DNA from: Trachythela sp. YZ-2020
Lineage: Eukaryota; Cnidaria; Anthozoa; Malacalcyonacea; Clavulariidae
Reading direction: 5' to 3'
Assembly: GCA_016169945.1 (NCBI GenBank)
Contig: JADLSH010000236.1
Coordinates: 3,706,001 to 3,770,000 of the forward strand
Length of the DNA stretch: 64,000 nucleotides
The translations under genes and the position numbers were made by a program. Positions 10,462 to 21,957 of the stretch are shown here, one piece after another. The first letter of the stretch is position 1; each line of letters begins with the position of its first letter. The notes under the pieces are model-generated. The model was not told the origin of the DNA and made no database searches. It saw nothing but the letters and a program-made list of their open reading frames with translations.

Positions 10462-11616
10462 ATGATTATCCGGTCTATAATTCGCCGTGAACACCGTAGA
10501 AAACATCTATATTTCTTCTTGTTGTTGATTGTTCTAGCAGTTTATGTGATCAAACAAAAAAGACAAGCTTCGTTGAGCAAATTAAATAAAAAACGCTTGA
10601 GCAAATTTCAAGTAGAAACAACAAAGAATAGAAAGCGTATTAAACTATTGTATTGGTCTACGGTTTTTGGTAATCCAGTACGAATAAACGATCTAAGTAA
10701 ACTGCCGTATTTTCATGTGAATGATCTATGTAGTTCTCTATGTGAACTGACTGTAAACAAATCACAAGCCATGGAAGTTGATGCAATTATAATCCATGCT
10801 AGGGATACAAGTCCATTTCCACCGGAGAAATTTTCTCACATTCCCTTTATCCTTCATACAAACGAAAACCCAGCTTATACAGATATTTTAAAGAATCCTT
10901 TATTTCTCTCTCACTTTAAATATCTTATTAGCTACAGACTTGACGCTGATTTTCCTATGTCTTTATTCAGAAAACCGGATTTAAACAGTCCTGTACCTTT
11001 CAAAGAGAAAACTAAGCTAGTGTTCGCAACGTTCTCACATTGTGAAGAAGTTCGTACTGCGTATCTTGCGCAGCTAATGAAGTTCATTTCTGTTGATTCT
11101 TACGGTGCTTGTTTACGAAACAAAAATGGTTTACCACGACGATATACAAAAGACTTCAAACACAGAAAAACAGAATTAGCCAAGTACTATAAATTTACTC
11201 TGGTATTTATGAATGCTGATTGTGACTACTTTGTAGATGATCAATTAACGCATGCTTTAACAGCAGGATCTGTGCCTGTATTTATGGGAACTGAGAAAAT
11301 AGAAATGTTTTTACCTGGAAATCTTAATACATCAGTTATCAAGGTGAGGGATTTTAAAACACCAAAAGAACTTGCAATATATCTTAAATATCTAAGTACA
11401 AACGAACAAGAATATACTAAATATTTAAGATGGAAATATGAAGGATTTAAACTTCCTGCTATCTACAACGCAATGTCGATTCTTCGTCAATGGGAATCTC
11501 CTAATACTGTATATTGTAATGTTTGCAAGAAATTACTTCATCATGGTAATATTCCCACCAAGTCTTCACTCAAACCCGATTGGTGCAACAAACGTACATC
11601 AGCAGACTGGCTGTAA
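10462..11616 (+). CDS. GT10 alpha-1,3-fucosyltransferase-like protein with altered donor motif
   Basis: Single-exon gene of 384 codons. I chose ATG 10462 because the open frame upstream begins only with GTG. It has type II Golgi topology: a basic tail (IIRRE HRRKH), one membrane segment of about 16 residues (YFFLLLIVLAVYVI), then a lumenal catalytic domain. The second half follows the GT10 family: YYKFTLVFMNADCDY, ALTAGSVPVFMG, then VRDFKTPKELAIYLKYL and YLRWKYEG. GT10 enzymes transfer fucose from GDP-fucose to glycans. Oddity: the usual FEN...DYVTEK signature reads FMN...DYFVDDQ, so a conserved Glu and the GDP-contacting Glu-Lys pair are replaced by Met and Asp-Gln. It may be a divergent enzyme or an inactive relative. 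A possible AATAAA poly(A) signal is at 11717. Confidence 0.85.
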   Translation: MIIRSIIRREHRRKHLYFFLLLIVLAVYVIKQKRQASLSKLNKKRLSKFQVETTKNRKRIKLLYWSTVFGNPVRINDLSKLPYFHVNDLCSSLCELTVNKSQAMEVDAIIIHARDTSPFPPEKFSHIPFILHTNENPAYTDILKNPLFLSHFKYLISYRLDADFPMSLFRKPDLNSPVPFKEKTKLVFATFSHCEEVRTAYLAQLMKFISVDSYGACLRNKNGLPRRYTKDFKHRKTELAKYYKFTLVFMNADCDYFVDDQLTHALTAGSVPVFMGTEKIEMFLPGNLNTSVIKVRDFKTPKELAIYLKYLSTNEQEYTKYLRWKYEGFKLPAIYNAMSILRQWESPNTVYCNVCKKLLHHGNIPTKSSLKPDWCNKRTSADWL

Positions 11617-12307
11617 GTGATTTGAGAAAATCTGAAAGGAAACGAGGACATATGGTTTCATCAAGGAATTTTGTTTGCAGTTTTCATCACAAACTTTATA
11701 GCGCACTTTGTAGCTCAATAAAAAGTGAAAAACTACCCGAGGATACAGCCAAGCCGAATCTCATTTCAGCCGACATTTAAAAAAAATATGACACAAAACA
11801 TACTTTGAACGCTAAATATGCGAGTAATGAACAAAACAACAAGACACGCATGTACACTTTAATTTATCTTTAATGCTGTACTTTTTATACTTTTTCAAAG
11901 TTCCCTACCTTTGTGATCTCCGATCCTATATATCGTAATATATTCTCACTTCCCTCCTTCCCCACACAATACCTTTAACTGGAGAGATTAAGATTGGGGA
12001 TAAAGAATTTTCAGTCTAAGGTAGAATGTGGCGAAGCTCCAGAGTGTCGCAGCAGAGGAGAGGAGGGTGGGGTCAAATTCTCGAACGCCGTTCCAAACAG
12101 GTTTTCGGTGGCAAATGTTCGAAATACCCGAATTCACATTTGTTTTATACTATCTGACCACCACGTGATGTTTTCTGATTAACTAATGATCACCTCATGC
12201 ATAAAGATTTGGAATATTTGGTATTGTTAGGAAAAACTCCCAGTGAGAATATGAATAAATTGCGCAACAGATCAGCCCGCAAACAGGTGGTTTGATATTC
12301 GCGCAAT
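11617..12307. other. Intergenic gap with likely 3' UTR of the fucosyltransferase gene
   Basis: AATAAA occurs at 11717, about 100 bases past the upstream stop codon, in the position expected for a poly(A) signal. The rest, up to the next ATG, shows no gene. It must include the next gene's promoter if that gene has its own. Confidence 0.4.
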
Positions 12308-14950
12308 ATGGCTGTACGAGTGTTGCAGTCGATTACTTCCTTGCTGTTTATTGCCATTTTTTTCAGTTCTGTTATTGCTTCAAAAGACAATAAAGCTGTG
12401 CCAAATAATGTCAGTCCAATACTAGACTGTGCTATTAAAGAATTGGCCTGGAACTACTCGAAGAAACTGCTACCAGGGCGAGGAAATTTGCTTTCCGTCT
12501 TTGATGCTTTGCAACTGCAAACAAACTGTAACATTACGCGACCTGAACTTAACGTGAAAACCCGAAGAAGTACACCGTTTATAGATCGTTCATCTAGCGT
12601 TGTGTTTGTTCATCCTAGCGAAGGATTGGATGAAAATAATGGCAGAGAAATAAGCCCTGTTGCAAGTTTAGTCGCGGCTAGGAATTTATGTCAACAACGT
12701 AGAGAAACAACTGAACATTGTACAATATTTCTTATGGAAGGTGTGCATGAATTGAAAGAAACACTTCACTTTGGCCCTGAGGACACTGAGACCAGTTTTG
12801 TTGGAGATAATGCAATTATTTCTGGTGGTAAAACAATTAAACCTGAATGGAAATTATATGAAAAGACAACACAGTCAGCTTCAGGACAAAATGCAATATT
12901 TTATGATAATCTCAAGCCAGGTGAGAGTTCAAAATCTGTCAAATATAGGAGCAAGATAAATTCCTCAGTGACATGCCTGGCTGGGTGTAATCAGGATGTT
13001 AAATGTACTGCGTATGCGTTCTTGAACACAGACACATTTAAATCTATGTGTTACTTCCGATATGACGGATGCTGGAATCCGGAACCACAAAATAATTGTG
13101 TCAGTGGAAAGAAAATTACAATTTACACAACAGACCTTAAAGATTCTAACATAAAACCATTTAATTCTTTGTTTATAAATGGTCGCAGAGCAGTGAGAGC
13201 TCGGTTTCCTAATGGTAACCCAGAAACAACTGGTATACACACTACACCAACTGGTTATGTAAGTGATGCTTTAAGCTGGCTACCAGCGAAGCCATCCCCT
13301 CCAGCAGTTGAGATCCAGATAAAAAATCCTTATCGAGATCATAACCAATTTCCAATATTTCAGCTTGGTATAGGTGGCTCGGTGAGGCAGTTTCACCCAC
13401 CAGAATCTTACTGGGCGACCAAAGCACCATATGGCGGTGTCACCTACAAGATACCGTCAGGTTTGGTATATAATGAGTCTTTGGAAATTTCTTTAAATGA
13501 ATGGAAGAAACCAGAGACCGGTATAGTTCATGCATATATGCATTACCATTGGGGAGGCTGGCAATTTGTACTTGACAGTCGAAATATGTCAACTAATACA
13601 CTAACATGGAGCAAAGGGGGTTTCCAGGAGGCACGAGGTGACACTGGTGGTGCAGAGTGGTATGTTGAGAATATTTTTGAAGAACTAGATGTTGCTGGTG
13701 AATGGTACTTTGATGATGAAACATACCAATTATATTATTTTCCAAATGGTACTTTACCAGAAGAAATCACCATATCTCAGCTTGAGTCACTTATTGCCAT
13801 ACAAGGTAGTCAGTCCAATCCAGTCCAAAACATTTCATTTTCACATGTAACATTTGCGGAAACATTGTCAACATTTTTGGAGAGTTACGAAGTACCAAGT
13901 GGTGGGGATTGGGCAATTCATCGTAATGGAGCATTGTTTATTGAGGGTGCTGAAAATGTTGTTGTTGATAACTGTTTGTTTACTAACATTGGTGGAAATG
14001 CATTGTTTCTCAGTAACTATATTCAGAATGCTGTAATATCAAATAATGAATTTGTTTGGATTGGTGACAGTGCTATAGCAGCTATTGGTTCATCCAAACT
14101 TATTGATGGCACAGATGGCAATCAACCTCGAGGGACCAAAATTTTGAATAATCTTGTTCGTGAAATTGGATTATTTGGTAAACAAACAGCAGCATATGTC
14201 CAGTCTCTTGCTTGTGAAACTCTAGTTGAAGGCAATGTATTTTTTAACGGTCCAAGAGCTGGTATAAACTTTAATGATGGGTTTGGGGGTGCAAATATTG
14301 TTACCAGAAACTTGTTGTTTAATTTTGTTAGAGAAACCTTAGACCATGGTCCATTCAACTCCTGGGATAGACAACCATATCTCACAAAAGTAAGAGATGG
14401 TAAGACTCCATCTTTGGTTCCAAAGGAGAATTACATGACTTATAACTTTATCATCAGTAATTTTCATTCCTGGTGGCCAGTTGACCATGATGATGGTACA
14501 GGATATTTCACTGACCAGTATAACTACCTTATATATGGTGGATTTAAAAATTATCTTGGTCATTCAAAGATTTCACAATATAATGTGTATGTCTACCCTG
14601 ATGGTAATCAACCATACTCGTTACCATATTGTGCATTCAGTACCGCAACCCAGACAGGTCCTTTGGCGTCAGGTTGGGGTGATCGTTATACAGATAACAC
14701 ATGTATTGTCCATGCAACACAAGTTTATCAATTTTCAAGTTGCAAGCTTCAAAACATAACGCAGCTTATTCCGTTTACAGCGAGAAATAAGTTCTACACT
14801 CCAGATGCTGGAATTATTTTCAAATGTGATAGCAATACTTGGACATTGAAAGAATATCAGGAACGAGGTTTTGATGTTGGAACAACTGTGTCAGATTTAG
14901 TGGGTACAAAAGAAATTATTCAATGGGGAAAAGACCTTCTAGATTTATAG
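12308..14950 (+). CDS. Secreted right-handed beta-helix protein with PAN-like cysteine-rich insertion
   Basis: Single-exon gene of 880 codons. A clear signal peptide (about residues 1-25, LLFIAIFFSSVIAS) predicts secretion. After a first block typical of parallel beta-helix enzymes there is a cysteine-rich segment at about residues 205-265 (VTCLAGCNQDVKCTAYAF ... MCYFRYDGCW) resembling a PAN/apple module. Then comes LFINGRRAVRARFPNG, and from about residue 495 to 720 repeated short strands with asparagine turns (VVVDNCLFTNIGGNALFLSN, VISNNEFVWIG). The RETLDHGPFNSWDRQPY motif is shared with uncharacterised marine-invertebrate and microbial beta-helix proteins, some of which I associate with polysaccharide-active families such as GH141. 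I cannot name the substrate. Lack of introns, in contrast with its neighbours, could reflect retroposition or old transfer. Confidence 0.8.
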   Translation: MAVRVLQSITSLLFIAIFFSSVIASKDNKAVPNNVSPILDCAIKELAWNYSKKLLPGRGNLLSVFDALQLQTNCNITRPELNVKTRRSTPFIDRSSSVVFVHPSEGLDENNGREISPVASLVAARNLCQQRRETTEHCTIFLMEGVHELKETLHFGPEDTETSFVGDNAIISGGKTIKPEWKLYEKTTQSASGQNAIFYDNLKPGESSKSVKYRSKINSSVTCLAGCNQDVKCTAYAFLNTDTFKSMCYFRYDGCWNPEPQNNCVSGKKITIYTTDLKDSNIKPFNSLFINGRRAVRARFPNGNPETTGIHTTPTGYVSDALSWLPAKPSPPAVEIQIKNPYRDHNQFPIFQLGIGGSVRQFHPPESYWATKAPYGGVTYKIPSGLVYNESLEISLNEWKKPETGIVHAYMHYHWGGWQFVLDSRNMSTNTLTWSKGGFQEARGDTGGAEWYVENIFEELDVAGEWYFDDETYQLYYFPNGTLPEEITISQLESLIAIQGSQSNPVQNISFSHVTFAETLSTFLESYEVPSGGDWAIHRNGALFIEGAENVVVDNCLFTNIGGNALFLSNYIQNAVISNNEFVWIGDSAIAAIGSSKLIDGTDGNQPRGTKILNNLVREIGLFGKQTAAYVQSLACETLVEGNVFFNGPRAGINFNDGFGGANIVTRNLLFNFVRETLDHGPFNSWDRQPYLTKVRDGKTPSLVPKENYMTYNFIISNFHSWWPVDHDDGTGYFTDQYNYLIYGGFKNYLGHSKISQYNVYVYPDGNQPYSLPYCAFSTATQTGPLASGWGDRYTDNTCIVHATQVYQFSSCKLQNITQLIPFTARNKFYTPDAGIIFKCDSNTWTLKEYQERGFDVGTTVSDLVGTKEIIQWGKDLLDL

Positions 14951-16573
14951 ATAAGAGATTTATGGATAGAGTTTATTAGTTTATGATTTTGAAGGTATAA
15001 AAATTATACATTAATGACTAATATTGTCTGGGGTAGTAATAGTAAAGTTTGGGTTATAGGCCCAATTACATGGTCAACTACACTGTATGCCGTTCTGTGT
15101 TGGAATATCTAGCTGTCCAGAAAATTTACTGTTGTCACACAAACTCTGAACTGCTAAATAGAAATATCAAATCAAGCCAATCTAGTATGGTGTGTTATCT
15201 GCAGGGCTGGAGGATCATTTATGCAGATATGGAACAGACCTTTTGACAACACGTCTTTCTGCAACTTGTAACTACTGGCTTATAATTACCAGTAAATTAA
15301 GTACTTAATTACAAAGCAATTTCTGTTATTGATCTAGGTTTTGTTATTGATCCAAGTACTTACAGGGAGTTGCGGACCTGAGCCCCCCCCCCCCCCATCT
15401 CCAACGTTAAATAAATAGGGAGCAACCTTACATGCCGTTTTCTGACCATCCTGAAAACTTCCCCCACAGTGCATGAAATGGCATTTCAGAAACTGTTGAT
15501 TTAAAAATTGTCTGGGGTATATCTCCATACCGCCCTCGGGAACTAGTTTAGTTTTAGGCGACCCCCTCAATATTACGAAACTTTCTTCTATTACAGACTA
15601 CGTTCTCATGAGACCAGACGAATTTGGAATTGTACGCAAATTCATTCGGATCCATTTGTGCATGTCAGGAACTCGAAAAGCAAAATTGTGCCAATGCGAG
15701 CACGGTACTTTCTGTACGCTTGTGAAAATGTTGATATCTATGATTATGGATGACACTTAGCAAAAAATGTCGGTGAAACGTGGCCCATAACACAATTTTC
15801 TTCATTTTACATTCCACAGCTCTGTATCCAAAATTGCGTTACAACTTGCGTGTTTGCATCAACAATGCCTCGTGTAACCACAGACAATGTAATCGGTCGA
15901 TTATATTGGCCGAAAGCCTTCGGGGTCTGATTCAAAGCATGAAAAAATGCGATTAATAATACACGATGATTACTCGAGTAATTTAATAACTGAAGCGATC
16001 TTTTGAAAACATTAATTACTGACTGGTGCGTGTGTAGTAGGTGCAAATTTATTAATCTGATGATTATATAAATATAGGCGAGTTAAGCCTGTCTAATTAA
16101 ATCGAAATCACTTTTCAAAAGAAAAAATATATTAAAAATAAACTCATGCATGATTAAAGATACCGTCGACAGGATTGATGCTTAAAGCTGCGTTCATACG
16201 GGACCGATGCCGTATGAACATCTATTGTTTCATTCAATCATTTCATTTTAGTTTTAATCACAGCGGGTAATTAATGACTGCAGTACTAGCTACAGGTATA
16301 TTGTTGGAGGAACTTGTGAGGATCTGTTAAGGGTTTTAGGTATAAGCCTTAAAGATATAAAAATTTAGAAACAGAAACTCGCGCCTTGCCTATACTGGGG
16401 CGGAATTGGTTTGAGGAGGGAAGGGGTCATTTATGAAAAGAACCACCATGATTCTGTCCCTGATTGTAGTCCCTCGAAGCATCCTGTATACGGTTAGGTA
16501 TGATTTGGAAGCCATATTTAGGCAAGTCATAGAAGCGGGATGATTTCCAAGTATATACTTTGATGTCTTTGAT
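14951..16573. other. Intergenic, no gene seen
   Basis: No family-level coding signal is seen. A poly-C run lies near 15384. Around 15820-15890 is a stretch (GCGTTACAACTTGCGTG, CCTCGTGTAACCA) resembling the ends of the inverted-repeat element at 22505-22769. Short open frames are without support. Confidence 0.45.
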
Positions 16574-16738
16574 CAGGGCCTTTTTTAAGAAATCGTTAGT
16601 GGGGAGGCCATCAACAAAAAGGGCCTAACAAGTAGGTGGTACATTGCGTGAGAACATGTAGTCTACTGGGGGGGAAGTAACATGGGGTCTGGGGGGCGGT
16701 CTTTGGCCCCTCCAGTTTATATGTTAAAAAAGGCCCGG
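16574..16738. mobile_element. hAT-type MITE, internally deleted copy
   Basis: Same family as 5386-5769. It begins CAGGGCCTTTTTTAAG and ends TTAAAAAAGGCCCGG, and is flanked by a perfect 8-bp direct repeat TCTTTGAT (16566-16573 and 16739-16746). It is only 165 bp long because most of the interior is missing. It lies between the beta-helix and carotenoid oxygenase genes. Confidence 0.85.
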
Positions 16739-16746
16739 TCTTTGAT

Positions 16747-17640
16747 GAATAAAAAGGCCCTGTTCTCACACGAAAGACGCTGCTTTAAACAATATAGGAT
16801 CATTTATTACTATAGGATCACCACACTCTTCAGTTCCTTACTGTTCCTTTAATCGCCGTTTAGTGTATGCCTGGTGACCTTTTTCAATGCCTCAAAATCA
16901 TCCCATCTTCCATTCCGTCCCGGCATCATCTAAAAATGTGACTAACCAGTAGCGGGACACGCAATTACTTTGGGGTAACTATTAGTCCATGTTTGAATGT
17001 TTCGATTGAAAACCATTTTTAGCTTGATTTTTATAATAATTTCAAAAATGTATTTTTGACAGAGATTTATCTTTTAAAAGAGATTTATGTTCAATTATTT
17101 TTGATACTTTGTTTAATCGCAGATTACATTGTCTTAACAAAATCTAACATTTGACATGAAGATTAAATTTCGAGGATTTTTATCAACACTGCAAAAACAC
17201 AAATATATGCAAGTCATGTCATGTCTTGTGATAATTTAATTGATCATTATATTTTCTCTTTCTTTTTACTTAAATAAGCAATTAAAGCACACTGTATACA
17301 TGAAAGAATAACAGTAAAAACATGCTTTACAAAACAAATTTTGAAAGAAGAACACGTGACACGTCCACAAATACCTCGGCCTCGTAAGGTCGGTATCAAT
17401 AAAAACGTTTAACGTCTTTTTTCAAAGAAAACCGCCTTGTCTGTGTTTGTTTTAGTGTTATTGCAAAAGTTTAATGCCCACTAGATTATACCAAAAGTGA
17501 AGACATTGTGATCACATAAGTACCCGTAGGTTACAAGAGGTTCAAAGTAGTTGCACGACCTACGCGGCATATACTGAACTAGCAGTGGGCTATGATTCAC
17601 TAGCAGTGACTCAATCGTAAACTCAGACTTAGCTACTAGC
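16747..17640. other. Upstream region of the carotenoid oxygenase gene
   Basis: No gene is seen. The final 150-200 bases are likely promoter and 5' leader. No convincing core-promoter motif can be assigned by eye. Confidence 0.35.
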
Positions 17641-20600
17641 ATGGCTTGCCAAAACAATAACACTAAGTCTAAGCCATTGTACTATCAAAGCGTAGAAGAA
17701 CTTTCAGAAGCAATAGAAGCGAAGATAACAGGCAATGTTCCGAAATGGATCAAGGGAACACTACTCCGAAACGGTCCTGGAAAATTTGAAATTGAAGACA
17801 GTTCATATCGTCATTTGTTTGACGGCTTAGCTCTGCTACAACAGTTTGTGATTGAAAATGGAAATGTTACATATTTCAATAAATTCCTACGCAGTCAAAC
17901 ATACGAACGGAACATGAAAGCTGGGAAGATCGTTGAGTCGGAACTTGGAACGCCAGGGACTCCTGATCCTTGCAAGAACATCTTTGCACGATGGTTTTCT
18001 TACTTCTTTCCTAAAGAGTACACTGACAACGCCTCGGTGAATTTTTGCTGTATTAAAGGAAAGATTTACGCAATGACAGAGGTCCCAATCATTACAGAAA
18101 TTGATCCTAGCAGTCTTGAAAGTCTTACCAGGCTAAAATTATCTGATTGTTTTCAAGGTAAGCTGCATGCTAATATAACTTAATATCCTTAAACATTTGT
18201 TCTTTCGAACGAGGTGCCCAAAGTTTGGAATAATTTACCGGCTTATACCATCCCCCTAGTATATATACATGAACTTGTGGTTAACTCTTGGTAATCACTG
18301 GACTCTGAAGCTCAGTGGTCATGCAGAGCACTGCACAAGAATTGCAATATGTATATATTATGTATACATAGTCAGTTTTCGCTCGAATTTTCCATCCACG
18401 AAATGTTGTCTTCAGCCGGTGTTGGAATAGTAAGTGGGTGAATGAATTCGAATGAAGTCGAAACACTTGCTGAAAAGTACATTTCAGAATTTGCCAACCA
18501 GGGAATTGAACCCAATTGGTCCTTGGTTTAAGTGGAGACATTACTATGCTGTACCGTGTAGACTATTACTCAACGCGGGTTGCAATTCACATAAATTAAA
18601 GGACAAAAACTGCGGGAACCACTGAGTATTTAATCAAATACAAAACAATAGTTACTCCGAAAACAGTAAACATTTTTCAAAATTGTTTAATTAATCTACG
18701 TTTCATATTGCTTGTGTCAAATGGAGTCAAGTCACTTCTGTCTTGCTGAAGCGCTGAACCAAAGCAATTTCTGAATATCTCCGGGTATCGAACCCAAGGC
18801 GCTCTAACCACTGAGCTATTGCCCTGTATTGGGATGTCCGAGAAAATCTGAAATACTATGACTGTGTACCAGTACGCAATGGGGAATATTCAATCCTGCA
18901 TATAATATACAACAAGCTTTATATATACAGTATAATATATTTTGGGACGATGTCGGCAGACCGAGCATGAAACGGAATATTACTTGTTGTCTTCAGTAGT
19001 GTGGGAATAGTAACTTGGGGTTTCCAGTCCAAATCAAATGGAGTCAAATCACTTGCTGAATCACTTGCTGAAGCACCCAAGGTACAAGGAGCTATATTAG
19101 AGACCTTAAGATTGAGGTTTAAAATTTTTACTTCAAACCTCAAACTGCAGTTTGAGGTTAGACGTCAGAGGTAATAAATTTTGAGGAGATTAAGATTGAA
19201 GTACAAACTCTGAGATGTCTTTGAGTATAACTCTGCCATCTTGTCTTGCAAGCTGTGCTTTATAGTTTTTTCCAAGCTTAGTTTATTGTTATTTGTTTCA
19301 AAATAAGTGCAATATGAAGCTAAGATGATGTTTTAAACATTTATTCTAGTAAAACTAAAATATAGGTTGATATTTTCGAAAAATATCCTGAGGGATTATT
19401 CATACGCGAAAACAATTTCCACACGTTGAAAACCTGAAAAATTACCGCAAATTCGACCGCGGGAGTCTAGTCACGTGATCGCTAGCGGTTTGCGGTTTGC
19501 GGTATTCGTAAAAATACGTCAATCTTAAGTCTCTATTGTGCATAGCCATGGTTCCAATGTAGGTATAGCCATTCAATAATAAACTCATGTCTTTGTTTTT
19601 TTTATTGTGACTGCTTGAAAAAGAAAGAAAACCGTTCTAACTTTTTCAGATATTATAGTAAGATGCCAGGGTGCATCCGGCGTGGGTTTTAAAATTCGTT
19701 GGCGTTTGGCGTGAGATCACTAAAAAAGAAGTGATAAGTGTAACCAAGTTTGTGCTTGAATTCATTGTCATATGTATATTCACAGTATAACTTCAAGAAT
19801 ATGATGTTAACAGTATATAAGACATGCCAGGTTAGCCATTATAACATTGATTTTGGTCCCCCAAAATTGAAAATCTCCAATGTATTGGCGTGAATTGAAC
19901 TATCGTAAATGTCGGCGTATCTCCGGCGTAGAGTTTACATGGAATGCACCCTGGTCAAGATGGGATGCCTGCTTGCATGAGACACTCAAAAATATAATAT
20001 ATATACACTCAATGCGGGATATAATTAATATTGTATTATGTTTACTCAAGATATTTTCGGTTCGCAAACAAGTTTGTTTTTTAATTATGTTTAAATTCTC
20101 GACGTCGAACTGGGATCGTCTTGGAAACATGATATGGGTTTCAGATCACGCGTGGTTTCACTAAGGTCGTGCAGCATGGTTTTGAACGTGTGAACATTTC
20201 TGAGGTTGACGACCATCTGGTGCCTTTGTCAGATGTTCGCTAAAATCTATACTCATGATGAGTACACAGTAGCGTATTTCCACAGTTAAAAATCGCCTCG
20301 CCCTCAGATTTGAAACAAGTAAGCTGGAAACCGATACGTGACTTGGCCATGCATGAAGAAAATCACTCTATATAGCACACCCGTATAATCATCAACTATT
20401 TATGATTTACATATCACCTATCCGTAACACTGACCACTGACCATTAACACTGACCACTGGTAATTGGCCTTTGCTTAACATTTAGCAGGATCATAACCAG
20501 GGACGCCGGAGCGATGGTAGGGCAAGGGAGGCGGGGGCAATGCGAACGTAAGGGCAGTCGTGGAAATTTTTCCCAGTCACGCCCTTTCAATGGGATTTTG

Positions 20601-21957
20601 ATGATTCTCAAATTATACGTTATTTCTATGTACAAATAGATGCAAAGAAGTACCGAACGAAAAAAATGGAAAACCGGCTTTCCCAATATGAACTGATCGT
20701 CTAGGTTACAATTATATTCTCTTTTCTTTGGCAGTTGTATTATTGTTTCATTTATATTAAGGGGGCACTTTTACCCCGTTAGGAAAGGGCAGGAAGGGCG
20801 CTCCACCCCCCCCCCCCCCCCACGTGCGCTAGGTACATGAAAATGTTTTCCTGGGATTGTAATTTTTTACGAGAGAGATATACCAATGAATGATATTATA
20901 TACATTTGTTTCTCCTATAGACACGGTTAAACAAATTTTCTTTGCGACGGCTCACCCACATGAAGATGATGACGGTTCTGTCTATAACCTGTCAGTTGGC
21001 TATGACAAAAAGAATGGCCTTGTATACCTCATTACACTAATACCACCAAGTACTGGCGATATAGAGGGCGAGAAACCGCTAAACGGGGGGACAGTCATCG
21101 CAAGAATACCAGCATCACATCAGCAGACCTACTCTCACAGTTTTGGCATGACTCAGAAATACTTCATCTTCGTTCAACAACCTCTGACCGTCAATTTGTG
21201 GAAGCTTGCAGCCTCACGTTTCGTCGGATGGAGCATCCTCGAGACTTTCACGTGGAATCCCAAGAAGGGAGTAAATTTCGTGGTAATATCTCGCGAGAGT
21301 GGTGAAGTCGTTCTTACCATCAAATCAGAGCCATTTTTCTTCTTTCATGCTGTAAATGCTTATGATGATAACGACGAGATAGTCCTGGATATTTGCTGTT
21401 ACCCGGATGCTCAGATGTTTCACCAACTGTACCTGGAGGAAACCCGCAAGGTTGATATCCAGCCCGAGAAAAGTTCTTTCATTTCGCAGTTACGAAGATA
21501 TCGCTTGCCTATAGATTTAGAAGCATCAGAAGTTACACTACAGAAACAACCATCAGGATTGGATTATGAAGTCCTATCAGACATTTGTTTTGATCTGCCA
21601 CGTATTAACGAGAAGTACAACAGATTACGTCATCGCTATGTATACGGTGCTTGCAGTGCTGAGGATAAGATGGATGGTCTATTGTTATTAAAGCTGATTA
21701 AAGTTGATGTTGAAACCAAACAAAACCTGGTTTGGGCTGAAGAAGGCTGCCTAATATCAGAACCGGTGTTTATTCCAGCTCCAGATAGTCAACAAGAAGA
21801 TGATGGTGTTGTGTTGTCTTCAGTTTATGATACAATCAAAGATAATTCATTCTTGTTAGTGCTTGATGCACGTACGTTCACGGAGCTCGCCAGAGCAGAG
21901 GTTCCATTACGATTTGCACCTTCTTTTCATGGACGCTTTCTGGCACCAACTGTTTAG
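17641..21957 (+). CDS. BCO: Carotenoid cleavage oxygenase, BCO/RPE65 family, two exons
   Basis: Exons 17641-18157 and 20921-21957 join in phase (a Gly/Asp codon split after its first base) to give 517 residues and a stop, close to the usual length of about 530. The family are non-haem iron enzymes that cleave carotenoids with oxygen. GTLLRNGPGKFE and FDGLALLQQF are the family's N-terminal signature. All four iron-binding histidines are present in context: ATAHPH, YSHSFGMT, FFFFHAVNA and the C-terminal PSFHGRF. It should therefore be catalytically competent. I cannot separate BCO1-like from BCO2-like. The 2.76-kb intron holds a SINE cluster and two MITEs, and a dispersed repeat begins about 185 bp after the stop. 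Confidence 0.92.
18400..18535 (-). mobile_element. tRNA-derived SINE-like copy A
   Basis: Shares with the copies at 18715 and 18985 the blocks GGAATAGTAA, GAA(G/T)GAGTC-type sequence and CACTTGCTGAA. Its right end, read on the minus strand, has a B-box-like GGTTCAATTCC. It lies in the carotenoid oxygenase intron. Boundaries are approximate. Confidence 0.5.
18715..18836 (-). mobile_element. tRNA-derived SINE copy B with A and B boxes
   Basis: On the minus strand from about 18824 to 18781 it reads like a tRNA head: GGGCAATAGCTCAGTGGTTA (A box) followed closely by GGTTCGATACC (B box). The anticodon arm is missing, so it is not a tRNA gene. The rest matches the bodies of copies A and C. It lies in the carotenoid oxygenase intron. 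Confidence 0.65.
18985..19080 (-). mobile_element. SINE-like copy C, head missing
   Basis: Shares CTTCAGT, GGAATAGTAACTTGGG and AAATGGAGTCAAATCACTTG with the two copies to its left, but stops before the tRNA-like head. The short CACTTGCTGAA block is repeated in tandem at its end. Confidence 0.5.
19099..19535. mobile_element. MITE with AGAGACYTAAGATTGA termini
   Basis: The left end AGAGACCTTAAGATTGA and right end TCAATCTTAAGTCTCT are inverted repeats. The interior is AT-rich and non-coding, with one small local palindrome (CAAACCTCAAACTGCAGTTTG). In the carotenoid oxygenase intron. Confidence 0.6.
19666..19954. mobile_element. hAT-like MITE with CCAGGGTGCAT termini
   Basis: The ends CCAGGGTGCATCC and GGAATGCACCCTGG are inverted repeats. 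The flanks GTAAGATG and TCAAGATG form an imperfect 8-bp duplication, consistent with a hAT element. The interior repeats GGCGT motifs. No open frame of note. In the carotenoid oxygenase intron. Confidence 0.6.

Noticed and set aside
18781..18824. A tRNA gene on the minus strand
   Set aside because: A and B boxes are present, but the anticodon arm is missing and the sequence continues into a repeat body shared with neighbours, so it is a SINE.
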